This document shows, piece after piece, positions 48,311 through 60,400 of a stretch of 64,000 nucleotides of DNA. This DNA is from Hsuehochloa calcarea. Its lineage: Eukaryota; Streptophyta; Magnoliopsida; Poales; Poaceae. A program made the position numbers and the translations under genes. The stretch spans positions 33,017,385 to 33,081,384 of the forward strand of contig CM070594.1 of the NCBI GenBank assembly GCA_036346395.1, read 5' to 3'. The notes below the pieces were generated by a model, which was not told the DNA's origin, did no database searches, and saw only the letters and a list, made by a program, of their open reading frames with translations. Within the stretch, counting starts at the first letter, position 1. The number at the start of each line of letters is the position of its first letter.

Positions 48311-48352
48311 CGCCAAAGTTCGCCACTGTTAAGATCAAGATTGAACTAACCG

Positions 48353-48365
48353 GGCTCTGATACCA
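48353..48365 (-). other. Copia primer binding site
   Basis: On the minus strand TGGTATCAGAGCC starts three bases after the LTR end; it matches the 3' end complement of plant initiator-Met tRNA, the usual copia primer. The two other copies (8247 and 37593) have lost two bases of it. Confidence 0.85.
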
Positions 48366-48367
48366 CT

Positions 48368-50179
48368 TGTTGGACCGAAAAGGCGACTAGAGGGGGGGTG
48401 AATAGGAGCACGCTCACTTTTTCCCAAATAATGAATTCAACACAATTTCACTTCAATAGCTATTAGGAAGCTATGAAGATCAATATACCAGTACAGCGGA
48501 AGACTAGTATTGAATCCAATTAAATCCGCTAAGCAAAATCACAAAATCAACTAAGATTGCAAAAACTCAAAGCACGGGCGGTCTGACCTCTGGACCCAAT
48601 CGGTTGGACCGATTGCCGGGCGGTCTGACCGCTGTTGTGCTGGCGGTCGGACCGTTCCAAAATCGGTCTGACCGGTGATGACGGGCGGTCTGACCGCCGA
48701 CTCGAATGATCCGCAATAAGAAAATCGGCCGATGACGAAGTTGCAATTAGGTCAAACTTTTGATTCTCAACTCCAATCTTTACGAAACTTTGCACACACC
48801 TTCTCTATGCTATTGAGGACCAATTCCAATCGAATATTATGATAATTCTTGGAAATATCTTGAGCAATTGCCAATTGAATAACATAAGGTCTAAAACCGG
48901 GCAAGAACAAAAACTTGATCCTAATGCTTGTTCGTGAGAGATTGATGATCAAGATGATGCTAGATAGATTCATACATATCACAGCAAGCTAATTCACGTG
49001 AAAGAATCAATCACAAACTCGCGGATCAAAGAAAGCCCTAAAATCACGAAATCGAAAGCAAGAACGAAAAGAGACTTATCTCAAGCAAACCTTGCATAGA
49101 TTAAGAACGTGATCGTCACTGGATTACACCCACACCATCATGGATCAGTGGTCAATCCAAGATCACGAAATTCACCTCAAACCATAAAGAGCCCTAGCCT
49201 CCACCTCAACTCCCCTAAGCCAATTAGGGTTTCGCAACAAAAAGAGGCGAGAGAGAAAAGAGCTAGTTGGTGCAGCCACCACCTCCCCCTATTTATAGTG
49301 GAGGCCTAGACTCCTAGGGTTTGACTCCATTGGGCTCCCGTTAAGGCCCACTAACAAACGGGTCACACACACACGCTTCGCAAAGCGCCGTCTTTAACCT
49401 TTTGACCTAAACCGCTTCACCATGCGCTATGGATTTGCCAATAGGTCACCCTTGTCCATCTTGTGTCACGCTTGAGTCATTGACCTCACCCGCATCGCCG
49501 ATCGCTCGACCTCAACTCTCCAAGTCTAGTCCCGATCCTCCTCGCCGTTGACCGTCGTTGACCACCAAGCAACCTGCACAACCATAGACAAGCAAACACG
49601 AATTCGGGAACAAGTTCTTCACAACTTTACCCATATTAGTCAAAACATGCATCATGCAAACCATATGCCACGATACCAATGACTTTGACCTAACAAATCA
49701 ACATCGCCACGAAGTTGGCCGACGTTCAAGTAGATACCGGTCTGACGGCTCCATGTGAGCCGGTCGGACCGCCCCTTGGCCGGTCGGACCGCTCCCTGTG
49801 AGCCGGTCGGACCGCCCCTTGGGACTTAGCCAAATTCATACCGAAATTCAAACCTTCGGAAACTTAAACGAATAGAACTTCTTCTTGGAGACTCCAAAAT
49901 TATGAGACTAAGTGCATTGGGATCCCCTCACTTGCCTACAACACCTATTTTTGGCCCAGCTCGTTTTGACCACTTTTATGTCACAGCCGGTCCGACCGCC
50001 CCACATGGCCGGTTCGACCGATTTGGGTCCGGTCGGACCGCCGTGCTAGGAACGGTCGGACCGCCCCTGTCCAAAATGCCTGTAGCTTTGTCGAAAACTC
50101 GTGAAACGACAAACCGTAAACACCATTGCTAATTGTCACATCATCCTAAGATCTGGAACATATCCCCATGAAATCCACA
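48368..50179 (-). repeat. 5' LTR of the minus copia element
   Basis: 1812 bp, same ends as the 3' LTR (31462-33273). TATA box on the minus strand at 49297-49290. Relative to the 3' LTR it has an additional GGTCGGACCGCCCCTTGG unit near 49775 and several small indels in the GC clusters (48690-48730). Confidence 0.95.
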
Positions 50180-50184
50180 ATAAC

Positions 50185-52711
50185 AACCTTCAAGATATGT
50201 CATCCTCGAGCTACAATTAAATGAACACCATGCTGAAAAACAGAGAGGTCACCTTCTTTTAAGTCAACACGCTCTCTATTCCTGCCCTCTTGATTGAATC
50301 GTGTCTCCACATCATTGAAGTACCTTGAGCAAAAAGTTAAACACTCATTAGCAACATATGCTTCTGCAATGGATCCTTCAGGTCTAGCCATATTCCTCAT
50401 AAAACGCTTCAGTGTACATAGCCTTCTTTCCACTGGGTACATCCAGCCATATTGCACTAGGCCTCTTAGGATTGCTTCATCAGGTAAATGAACAGCCAAG
50501 TGCACCATAACATCAAAGAAAGCTGGTGGAAAAAATTTCTCAAGCTTGTACAAAATGATTGGGATTTGAACTTTCAATTTATGCAGAACATCTAGCTTTA
50601 GAGTTTTGCAACATAACTGCTGAAAGAAATTTCCCGATTCAAAGAATCGCCAGATATATCCTTACTCATGATTCCTCGTAGGGCAGCAGGTAAAATTCTT
50701 TGTAGAAGAATATGACAATCATGAGTTTTTAATCCTACCACCTTGCATCCATCCGCACTAATACATTTTGCTAAGTTATAAGCATATCCATCTGGAAATT
50801 TCACCTCTCTTATAAATTCAAAAAATTTACGCTTTTGGTCTTTTTTTCATTTCATACGGGGCTTTAGGGATATTGTATAAATCTCCTTCATACTCCAAGT
50901 GTAAAAAAGATCTTATACCCATGTCTTCCAAATCTAGCCTAGCACTAACTGTGTCCTTTGTCTTCCCATCAATGTTGAGAAATGTACCAAGCAGGTTGTC
51001 ACATATATTTTTTTCAATGTGCATTACATCAGGATTGTGCTGTAGCTTCAGACTCGACCAATATGGCAAGTCAAACAAACAAACTCTTCGAGTGTAAACT
51101 TGACCATCGGCTTGCCGCTTTCTCTTATTACCGCTTTGCGGATGCTTTCCTGGTCTAACATCTCTTACATTGTCCGATTGTTTGTAGCGACTCCTCTGTA
51201 CTAAGTTCCCAAGGCTTCGCACGGGTTTCATTCTCACCATTAAATTCTTTCCTTTTTCTCCACGGATGATCCCTTGGAAGGAAACGACGATGGCCAATGT
51301 AACATATCTTCTGCCTTAATTTCTTTGAGCAGGGATCTTTGTCACAATGCACACATGCATAATAACCTTTTGTGATTCGTCCCGACAAGGTGCCCAATGC
51401 TGAATAATCATGAATGCACCATAAAATTACAGCATGTAGATCAAACATACTAGCACTACATGCATCATAAGTACGGACACCCTTCCAAAGCTCCAGCAAC
51501 TCTTCGATGAGAGGCTCCAAGAACACATCAAGATTCTTTCCTGGGCATTTTGGACCTGGGATCAGTAGGGCCATCATGAAGTTGGACTGTTCCATACATG
51601 CCCAGGGTGGCCCGTTGTAAGGCACGATAAATACTGGCAACATGCTATAGGAGGAGCTCATATTGCCAAATGGATTGAAACCATCTGTAGCAAGGCCAAG
51701 CCTCATGTTCCTTGCATCTTTTGCAAACCACCCATATTTTATGTTGAAGTCTTTCCATGCCTCACCATCAGCAGGGTGGCTGAGTTCATTGTCCACAGAT
51801 TGCCGCTTCAACTTGTGCCATTGTGCCTCCTCCACTGTATTTTTGGAAGCAAACATCCTCTTCAGCCTTGGAATCAATCGAAAATGCCGTAATACCTTCA
51901 CAGGAATCTGCTTCCTTCCTTCTGCATCTTTCCATCTAGATTCACCACATACTGGGCACTCATCATTGTTGGCATACTCATTTCGAAACAAGACACAATT
52001 ATTCTTGCAAACATGGATTGAATCATATTCAAGTCCGAATGCACGGATAAAGTTCTTTCCTTCATTATAAGATGTGGGAAGAAAGCAAGCTGGGAACGTT
52101 GAAGACAACAGCTTCAGCAATGCAGTGAATGCAATATTACTGATTCGATAGAATGACTTGATATGAAGTAACTTCACAACAAATGTAAATCTTGAAAAAT
52201 GAGCACATCCAGGACAAAGCTGGCGCTGCAACTCTACTATTACACTTCCAAACATTGAATTTCGTCCACCTTGTTCTTCAGCTGTGTATAACTCCTCTAC
52301 CGTATCTGGAATTCTATCATCATCGTCGTTGTCCTCGTTCAAACCAACATCCTCTTCAACATCATGTTCCATAGTATCGAATGGTTCATTCTCATGCGGT
52401 GCATTTTCATGAATTCCATTATCCAATGGTTCTCCATGATGGATCCACCTATTGTATGTGCTTGACATCCCATGAATATATATGTGATCCTCCACAACTC
52501 CTTGAGGCCTATGAGCCCGATTCAAACATACACGACATGGGCAAAGTATTTCAGCATTCTCATCAAATCGGGCACTAACAAATTGCATGAACTCTTTCAC
52601 CCCATTCATATGCGCGATGCTAAAGCTGTCTGGATTTAATCCAAGATCATCCATCCGTCGACACTCAAACAAGTACAAATTAATCAAAATTATTGCCCAT
52701 CTATCAGCCAT
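50185..52711 (-). pseudogene. TNP2-type CACTA transposase, N-terminal and catalytic part
   Basis: Four minus-strand blocks follow each other: 52711-51155 (518 codons), 51297-50827, 50804-50598 and 50577-50200. They show a Transpos_assoc-type N-terminus (EILCPCRVCLNRAHRPQG, IYIHGMSSTYNRWIHHGEP), the Transposase_21/TNP2 region (DECPVCGESRWKD, KVLRHFRLIPRLKRMF, WFAKDARNMRLGLATDGFNP, GPKCPGKNLDVFLEPLIEEL, ILWCIHDYSALGTLSGR), HNPDVMHIEKNICDNLLGTF, and a DUF4218 region (GLKTHDCHILLQRILPAALR, DVMVHLAVHLPDEAILRG, ARPEGSIAEAYVANECLTFC). Frameshifts occur near 51160 and 50640, and the gene is cut at 50179 by a copia element; the DUF4216 end is at 31461-30391. No complete transposase can be made. Confidence 0.9.
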
Positions 52712-53280
52712 TCAAACAAGTAAACCTTAATCAAAGTTATTGTCCATGCTGTTCACATCTTCATACTGTTCAACTTCACAAAACATAAATATTTTGCAAT
52801 GACCGAATGGCTTATAAAATTAAGTGTATTTTAAACTCTCAAATTGGTAATTCAGTGGCATATGCTCAAGTTAAACCATATATGGACCAGCTAAAAACGC
52901 ACAAAATCTACAATAGCACTATTATTCAACCAAACCCGAGCCACTAAGAAGCAACAAAAGGAGAATGGAGGGCATCCTTACCTTCAATTGAAGACTACAA
53001 TTGAGAATGGCCTATGTCTGGCCAGATCTGGGTGTCGACCTGTGTGGCGGCCGACCTCGTGCGGTACCGTGTGGCCGTGCCACTGTTTGTGTGGCGAGAT
53101 GGGACGAGCAGCCCTTGCCGGCGGGAGGCGGAGCCGTCACCGGCGGGAGGCGCAGCCGTCCCCTTTGCTCAGCCATTCAAACACAGTGGCCGCCACCGTG
53201 CTACTGGTTTTTCTATGTAAGTCCATGCCTCGCATGTAATAACTTATCTAGATATTCACATACGATTTCAACGAATTCCT
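52712..53280 (-). promoter_or_regulatory. Upstream region of TNP2
   Basis: AT-rich to 52980, then a GC-rich block (53030-53170) with a doubled GGCGGGAGGCG(G/C)AGCCGTC phrase. It lies between the first TNP2 coding block and the subterminal repeats, the expected place of the element's promoter and leader. No clear TATA box. Confidence 0.4.
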
Positions 53281-53345
53281 CTCGATGGTGCAGTGGTGTT
53301 GGAGCAGCTTGCGATGCAACAGGTCCTCGGTTCGAAACCTGCGAC
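53280..53345 (+). other. tRNA-like A-box/B-box sequence in CACTA end
   Basis: TGGTGCAGTGG at 53286-53296 resembles an RNA polymerase III A box, and GGTTCGAAACC at 53329-53339 resembles a B box, 43 bp apart, as in tRNA genes. I cannot fold a full cloverleaf with a good acceptor stem, so this is tRNA-derived at best (a SINE head or degenerate tRNA). Confidence 0.4.
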
Positions 53346-53718
53346 CTGGTTTTTATTTGCGCGTGCCACATTACATTTTGCAACACTTCCTGACATGTGG
53401 GTCCCACTTCTGTTCGTCCACGGTGGCAACAAACCAGCTTGTCACCTGTGTAACTTTATCCAAAAAAAACTCCAAGAGGATTACGACGATATGAGATTGT
53501 CACCTGTGTAACTATGACAAAAGTAATGACGTCACAATGCCAAATGCCCTGTTTATGACAATTTGAGGATTGGGAGTTAGTGACGATTTTAACATTTTTC
53601 GTCACTACAAGTAGGGTCCCAGCCCCGGGATGCTCTTTATGACGCAGCTGCCGAACAACGTCATAGAATAGGATCATATAATGACGATTTACCTAGTTGT
53701 CATAGCAATTTTGTCATA
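53346..53718. repeat. CACTA right subterminal repeats
   Basis: Short TGACGA, GTCATAG, CGTCAT and GTCACCTGTGTAAC motifs recur (TTGTCACCTGTGTAAC at 53439 and 53500; TGACGATTT at 53581 and 53682). They mirror the TGACG-type motifs of the left end. Confidence 0.65.
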
Positions 53719-53740
53719 GTTCAGCAGATTTCTTGTAGTG
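53719..53740. repeat. CACTA right terminal inverted repeat
   Basis: Ends ATTTCTTGTAGTG at 53740, exact reverse complement of 23917-23938, followed by the GTT target duplication at 53741-53743. Confidence 0.95.
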
Positions 53741-54466
53741 GTTGAACGAGTAGAAAAAAAGTAAAGGAGAAAATGATCTCTAGAGTTGATAGACTTATTT
53801 ATATTATGCTCTTTGGTTATGTTAGTTTAAATTTATTTATTTATTGGTACTTTCAATGGTATGTTATTTCATTTGTTATTGTTTTAATATTGTGTTGAAG
53901 GAAAGTATCTCTTAAATTCTTTATATCGTTACTTATTTCAAGGATTCCGTTCATGAATTTGTTATTTTGCTATGCATAGTTTAGACTACATTCGGTGATA
54001 GAATGTTTGCTAAATTTTCATCAGAATGTAAATGATTTTAAGTCAACCTTATTTAGTTATGTTTTATTCCTTCATTTGTGTTATCAAAATGGCTTCAAAA
54101 TAATTAATTTGACTTACTTCTATAGTTCATGTTTCTGTAGCAACACACGGGCATATCACTAGTATGTTGAAAAAGCAAAAGTTCTCAAGAACAACACTAT
54201 ATGATGTTACAGATATTGGCTACCTGCCTCAATATTTACAGGATGTTACACATTGCTCACCAAATCAATTTCCACACTACAAAACCTCAAACGAAACACC
54301 CAAAACTCTTTACCACTCTCTCCCCTCAGTCTTGAATCCATTTGCTCTCCAAATTATAGCAAAGAATCAAGAACATAACGAACGCTTTATGGGATGAGGA
54401 GTATCCCGAGTTTTCAAAACAGCAGTCTCGCATGAACTCCCGTTTTCAAGACCATAAACCCTTCAC
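53741..54466 (-). other. Fimbrin 3' untranslated/downstream region
   Basis: AT-rich sequence between the fimbrin stop codon and the CACTA end. The half near the gene (54300-54466) probably holds the 3' untranslated region. It includes a 24-base second copy of coding sequence (54425-54448) that also occurs inside the last exon. The rest shows no gene. Confidence 0.45.
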
Positions 54467-57400
54467 CTATCTAGCTCCACTATCATCAATTGATGATTCA
54501 GATGCAGAATCATCTGAAGCTGAGGTGGAGCTTGTCTCGCATGAACTCCCGTTTTCAGTGTGTAATGAATATGATGCTGGCCTTTTCAAATGCCAGTACA
54601 TGATGCTTGCTGTCAAAGTCAGCATCATCTTCTGGTTCACCTGAGATAAATCGAAACAAAATCATATTGCAAATGTTAATTGGTTGATAACAGAAGAGAA
54701 AAGGGTTTGTTATTGTGCAAAACTTGAGGCTGTTTGGGAGTACACTAACAAATTGGGTTCAGTAGGCATCCAAACAGATATTTCGAAATTCGATATCACA
54801 CCAATCAAAATGATCTATTTGAGAACATTTTTCATAAAATCCAACTTTGAAAAAAAAAGTCTGAAATTCCTATATGGCTCTTGTGGTAAATCTGCTAGTT
54901 AGAAGTATACCAAAAAAGAAACAGATTTTCAGCTTACAAATACAGTAGCTTGTACAAACTAAAATTTATGAAGTACATCCATAAATTTCATTGGGAGAAA
55001 GAATGTGAAAAACAAATTTTTCTCTCAATCATTTCTTACCTCCAGTATATCTTCTGGTAGCAAGAAGATGGAGCAACCAAGCTTTCTAGCCACAGAGATG
55101 ATGTATGAAGCATTCATTTGCCTTTCTTCATCTACGCAAAAACAACGTTATTTTTTAGGAAACAAGCTCTGACACATGCACCGCAAGAACTAATATGTAG
55201 GTTATACTACTAGTCAATCTAGTGATTTGCACAAAACATCGTGCCTATAAATATAATGATTATATAAGCATACATGACTACAAAAAAGTTGTTGCCTGTA
55301 AGAATAAAATGCAAGAAGTACAACAATGAGATATAATTCAAACCAACTATAAGACCTAAGGGAAATTAGGTCAGCAACATCACAAAAAAAAAATGAAATT
55401 AGATAAATAACATCGCAATGAACTTGTCTGCTAATTACCATCCAAAAGGCTAAAAAATCTGGAAAAAACACTCTAACAAGATATTCCATCACAATTATTC
55501 CAAAAAGACAATTGGCCCCTTCTCCCACAATATTCCACAACTAGGTCAGTAACATCTTAAAAAATTAAAATTACAGAAAATAACATCGCAATACAACTTG
55601 ACTGCTAAATACCATCCAAAAGACTAAAAATTCTGAAAAACAACACTCTAACGAAATATTCCTTCTGCCCCAACTCTGGCTGCACTGCCGCATGTGGAAG
55701 CCGCACCACTGCTGGAAGCTACGCCGCCGCTTGGAGTCCGATGCTGAGGGGAAGCCTCACCGCACCGCCGCGAGCACAACTACGTGGCACGGTTTGGAGA
55801 CCAGCAGCAGCGGTGCAAACCAATAATGGTGGCGTGCTTGGAGACCGGCGGTGGCAGCGGCACAGCTCGGGGAAGTGGCTCGGCTCGGCCAGAGAAGAGA
55901 GAGAGAGTGAAGCCGGAGAATAGAGAGGCGGTGCGCGGCTTGGAGACCGGCTGCGGCAGCGCGGACCGGCGGTGGCGGCGTGCTTGGAGACCGGCGATGG
56001 TGGCGTGCTTGGAGACTGGTGGTGCCGGCGACACAGCTCGGGGGAGGCAGCGCAGCTTGGCCGGAGAAGAGGGAGAGAGTGAAGTCGGAGAAGAGAGGTG
56101 GGATACAAGGGAGAGGGCAAAAATGTCACTTTACCCTGTGGGTGTTATTTTTCCTTATTTTTGGCTGTTCACGGTGTTATTAGGCAGTGAACTACGAATT
56201 GAATGTTATTTCTCTAAATCCCAACGATTGGGACGCTAACCTAATTTTCGCTAAGACCTAAGGAATGGATGTTCAGAATTCCATATATAAGAACCGAGGG
56301 AAATATGAAATATGGATGATGGGGAATTTGGGAAATTTACAGAAGTACCAGAGACATGAGACACCAACCTTTTTCTCCTTTTGTTACAAGGCCCCAATTC
56401 ACAACCCGAGGCTCCACAACACTGAGCAAGTTGAGGAAAAAGATGCCACTCGAAAGGCTTCTATCCTGTAATTAGTACATGTAATTTAATGCATAATCTC
56501 TGAACAGAAAATTTGAAGAAAAAAAACAGAGATTTGTACTTGAAACCATTGTACTTGATATTTTTCATGTCTTCTTGGACTCGATAGAAATGGTAGTAAC
56601 AGTAGTTATGCAACCAGCAGTGTACTTGCCAATGACATCATTGAAATGTAGCTTACAATTGAACATTATTGGATTAATCATGATTTATGATAGAAGCTAA
56701 CTTCAAGTAACAAAATTATTCTAGTTAGAAAAAGTAGCATAACTTTATTCTAGTTAGAAAAAGTAGCATAACTGTAAGTTGATATTTTAAGATCAAACGG
56801 TACTAAAGCATTCAAACCAGTTCCAGAAGTTCTTCACACCTTATGATGACTAATTTGATAAGCACATAATTTAATTGATTATCCAGATTACAATATGTCT
56901 TTCAGTATGATTGTATATTTATTATCTGTAAGTTATACGATGATATGGAGACACTGAAGAAATTTTTGCAGCAAATCGCCTAAAGAACAAAAAAACTAAG
57001 CAACTTAACTCCAACTAAATGTATGATTTGGTATTATCGAGTAGTGATGCACATTAGAAAATATATTGAGGGATACAAACCTTGAAACTTTCCATTCGAG
57101 AATGCTTTCCAGAATCCTTGACTTTTTTGTTAGCCCACAACAATATGTCATTATCTGTGATCTCTTTTCCGTTTGAATGAAATCTAAGATTCTTCAGCAG
57201 TTGAAGGATATTGCACCGCATCAATTGCCAGAGGAAAGCTGGGGGAATGTGCCATGTGATCACATGATCCAGTCAAAAGCTACAAGGAAGACTCTGTATG
57301 CAAAAGAACGTACTAAACCAAATGATATGGCATATAAAAGAATGCTTGGACTAAGACCAATTATAATCCATACTTCTTGTGGAAGAAGTGATAAAGTTTG

Positions 57401-60400
57401 AACTTTGGAATGCCCTACTCATCTTTGAACTGATGTGAGACTCCAAGAAAGAACAGCTCAACAAAGCATTTAATCAGAAATCATATATATGTTTAATCAG
57501 AAATCATATATATGTGACATACTTGCGGAAATAGCATGAGCTGTTCAGCAAAAGCAGTAAATAAACTCATAATATAAGATGTATGATAACCATCTAATTG
57601 AATGTATGTGTAAATTATCAATCTCTTACAGGCATGACTGACTTGTGTAAGCAATGGTCCAAACTGTTAGCTTTGAAGGTTGTGCACATTTGCTCACCTC
57701 CAACTTATGTTTAAAATCAAAGTACCTTTTATCTTTTGCATCTGATTAAAAATACCACTTACCTAATATCAGTTTCTTGTTTCCTTGCACAATATCATTA
57801 CCAGCAATATTCACCAAGGAAAATTTTAGTTCCTTTCCAATCTTCAGAACTTGATTGCAGTTTTCCACTTTCCTGAATGGTAGTTTTATTGGGGGGCGGT
57901 TTGCCATCTTCCAATTAACTGAGCCAGGAGCGATCTTGTCAATCACCTCAAGCAGCACCCATCTGTTGTCCCAGAATGAAATATCAGATATAGTGTCAGC
58001 TTGATTTTGACTGACGGTGTTTGGATTAGGGATTTCATTGGAAAGTTTTAGCCTTTTAGGATCTAATTCAAATTTGAACTAAATCCAATATCCTCCCAAG
58101 GAATTACTCATCCAAACAGGGCCTGAAGATTAAGATGGAGACAGGTAGAAGTATTGCCTACCCGTTTCTAAGATCTTCAAACACATTGTTGATATAAGTA
58201 GAAATTCCAAGGCTATTAATCCATAGCCGAAATGACCTTTCTTCCTTGGAAACTTGAGCATCATCAGATAGTCCATCCACAAAGGAAACTTGTTTCATTT
58301 GTTTGGACAGCCCATTCCTGCAATAAAAGGACCACAAAGCTAAATACATTTAGACAATCAAAATAGTGTAAGTACCAACATCAGGGCTTCATGCAGGCTT
58401 CTATGGCCTGTGTATCTACCTGTAGTACTAGTGTAAGTGAATGGTAATCAGGCTGCTACTTAGTTTAGCCATGTAACCCAAATGATAGGTATATTGTCTG
58501 GTAATAATAATATATCTACATGTATGGTTGTACTGTCTAGTCCATTCCTGTCCAGTTCAGTAAAAGATACGTTACCAGAAACATTTGTAGGGTTTCTAGT
58601 TGAAATTTTTGCTCAACTTGTTTTATGTTAACAAGGCCGATTGTATTGAGATTCTCTACATTCCTTTGCTGTGACATGAAAACTTCAGCAAACAAACAAA
58701 TTATTATCTCTCATTCCTTGTGAGGGCTCATTTCCATTGTCAGAAATAATATGGCATGTGTATGGTAACATCGCATATTCTTATCTCTTTCAAATGCTAC
58801 AGTACATATTGGTAAACATCACAAGATGAAACACCATGAATTTCTGTTTCTTGGAAGCAGACATAGTTCGATCAATGAGAAAAACGACAAGAAAGAGTTG
58901 CATTCTGATGTCTGACCTTTCCAGCATATGCATATTGTTTTACCATTCTGAGTCAATAGTGCAAAAGAAAACATTGCTCTTGATAAAAATTGGAAAAGAT
59001 CTTTAGAGTTGGGAGTTTTCCTGTGGAGGCACTCAACTAGTTTATCTTAGTGGTGGAAAGGTGAAAGAAACATAACACCATAAGATGATCAACTTCCATC
59101 AAATATTATTACAGTTTGTTAGCTAGGATAGTAGCAACTAGCAAGGACTACGCAGAACTATAGTATGAATAACTATCACATGATAACAGCAGTTTTTAAG
59201 AATGATTTATCTTCAATGCCCTGTGTAATAAAAACATGAGTAGAAACATGATTTCTTTGACAAATTCTTAAATACAAAAAATTTGAGGGGAAGGACTGCT
59301 GATAATACATACCTTTTCTGAAAAATATGAGCCACAAAGGCAAGATTTAGATTTGGTAAACCATCAACTATGTCTTTCGGAGTCAGATATCTTTTGCAGC
59401 CCATCCTATCTGCATGCTCAAGAACTAATCTTGCTCTATGAAGAAGATCTTTTACTGACATTGGGGATGGTTTAGCACTGCATTCAGCTGCCAGGACATT
59501 CAACAGACAAGCATACGCCTCACTGTCCTGCATTTTCATGTCGTGAAGGTAAATAAAAGATTCATTCTTCATACTGGACTGTAGTTGGGACTAAACAACT
59601 TGATAGATAGATTAATTTTCATTCTTACTAAATACTCCTTTAGACCAGAATGGAATTTCAAGAATCAGAAAAGTGACGATGAAGGGGGGAAATGTGTTCA
59701 TGAAGTTGTGATTGTTACCAAGAACAAGATTGATTTCGATCAGAGAGAAATAGCATATCAATAAGAAAATATGTATGGTTTTTGAACACAGTGTTTTGAA
59801 ATCATTCGAATAACAACAGAAATATGTAGCACAGCATTGCAAAATTGCATTTATGTGCTTTCTAGCTATAGTACAGTCAACATGCTTACTGAGCCAGCTC
59901 CATTTTCTGATAAATTATTAACTATATATCAGACTCCCAATTAATAGAGGGTAACTGTAGTGACAATGTGAATGTTAAAATGTATTAGAAGTTCGGCAGC
60001 TAACATCAACTAAAGAAGACTGGTTTGTAACTTTGTATTGGAAACCAAATGGGCCTACTTTTATATCCGATGAAAAATTTGTTACTGTTCTCTGGAAACC
60101 TCCTTTCTTCAGCTGAAAGTTCATCCACCTTAGTAGTATTTTTTCAGGAGATAGGCTCATAAGCTCCTCCATCTCCTGCAATAATTACTCAAAGCATTGA
60201 CAGTGAGTTATTTTCCCATATTACACAGACCAAAATAGTCTCCAGTCTCCACTATGTATTAGAATGAATAGAAATTATGAACTACCTTGCTGTCTTCAAC
60301 TAGTTCAACCAGCTGAGGTGTGCTCCTCAGGTTTACATCTGCCAATAGTTGTATCTGGTAGTCATTGTGACAATGTTATCACAGACAGTTTCATACATGA

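Larger units (their letters stand above)
31462..50179 (-). mobile_element. Ty1/copia element, minus strand, inserted in TNP2
   Basis: Bounded by two LTRs (31462-33273 and 48368-50179, each 1812 bp) and the target duplication ATAAC (31457-31461 and 50180-50184). It has a perfect primer site for initiator-Met tRNA next to the 5' LTR and a purine tract (minus AAGGGGGAGAT) next to the 3' LTR. Coding content is gag plus a short pol remnant, because integrase and RT are deleted. It is interrupted by a second copy of the same family at 36220-46501. Without that copy it is about 8.4 kb. The long LTRs, gag with zinc knuckle and very long region after pol suggest the SIRE/Maximus lineage; this is inference. 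Confidence 0.95.
23917..53740 (-). mobile_element. CACTA (En/Spm) transposon with nested copia insertions
   Basis: The element begins CACTACAAGAAATCTGCTGA at 23917 and ends with the exact reverse complement at 53740, a perfect 22-bp terminal inverted repeat. GTT flanks both ends (23914-23916 and 53741-53743), the 3-bp target duplication typical of CACTA elements. Total length is 29.8 kb, of which 18.7 kb is later copia insertion, so the element itself is about 11.1 kb. The transposase genes run on the minus strand, TNP2-type first and TNPA-like second; a GRF zinc-finger gene lies between them on the plus strand. Both ends carry many short TGACG/CGTCA subterminal motifs. Autonomous activity is unlikely because both transposase genes are broken, but the ends are intact and it could be moved in trans. 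Confidence 0.95.

Noticed and set aside
31462..50179. Endogenous virus rather than retrotransposon
   Set aside because: Domain order, tRNA primer site, LTRs and 5-bp target duplication are those of Ty1/copia; no envelope or movement gene is seen.
55719..56239. Protein-coding gene in fimbrin intron 11
   Set aside because: The frames come from repeated GC-rich units in a Mutator-like insert, are open on both strands and have no domain.
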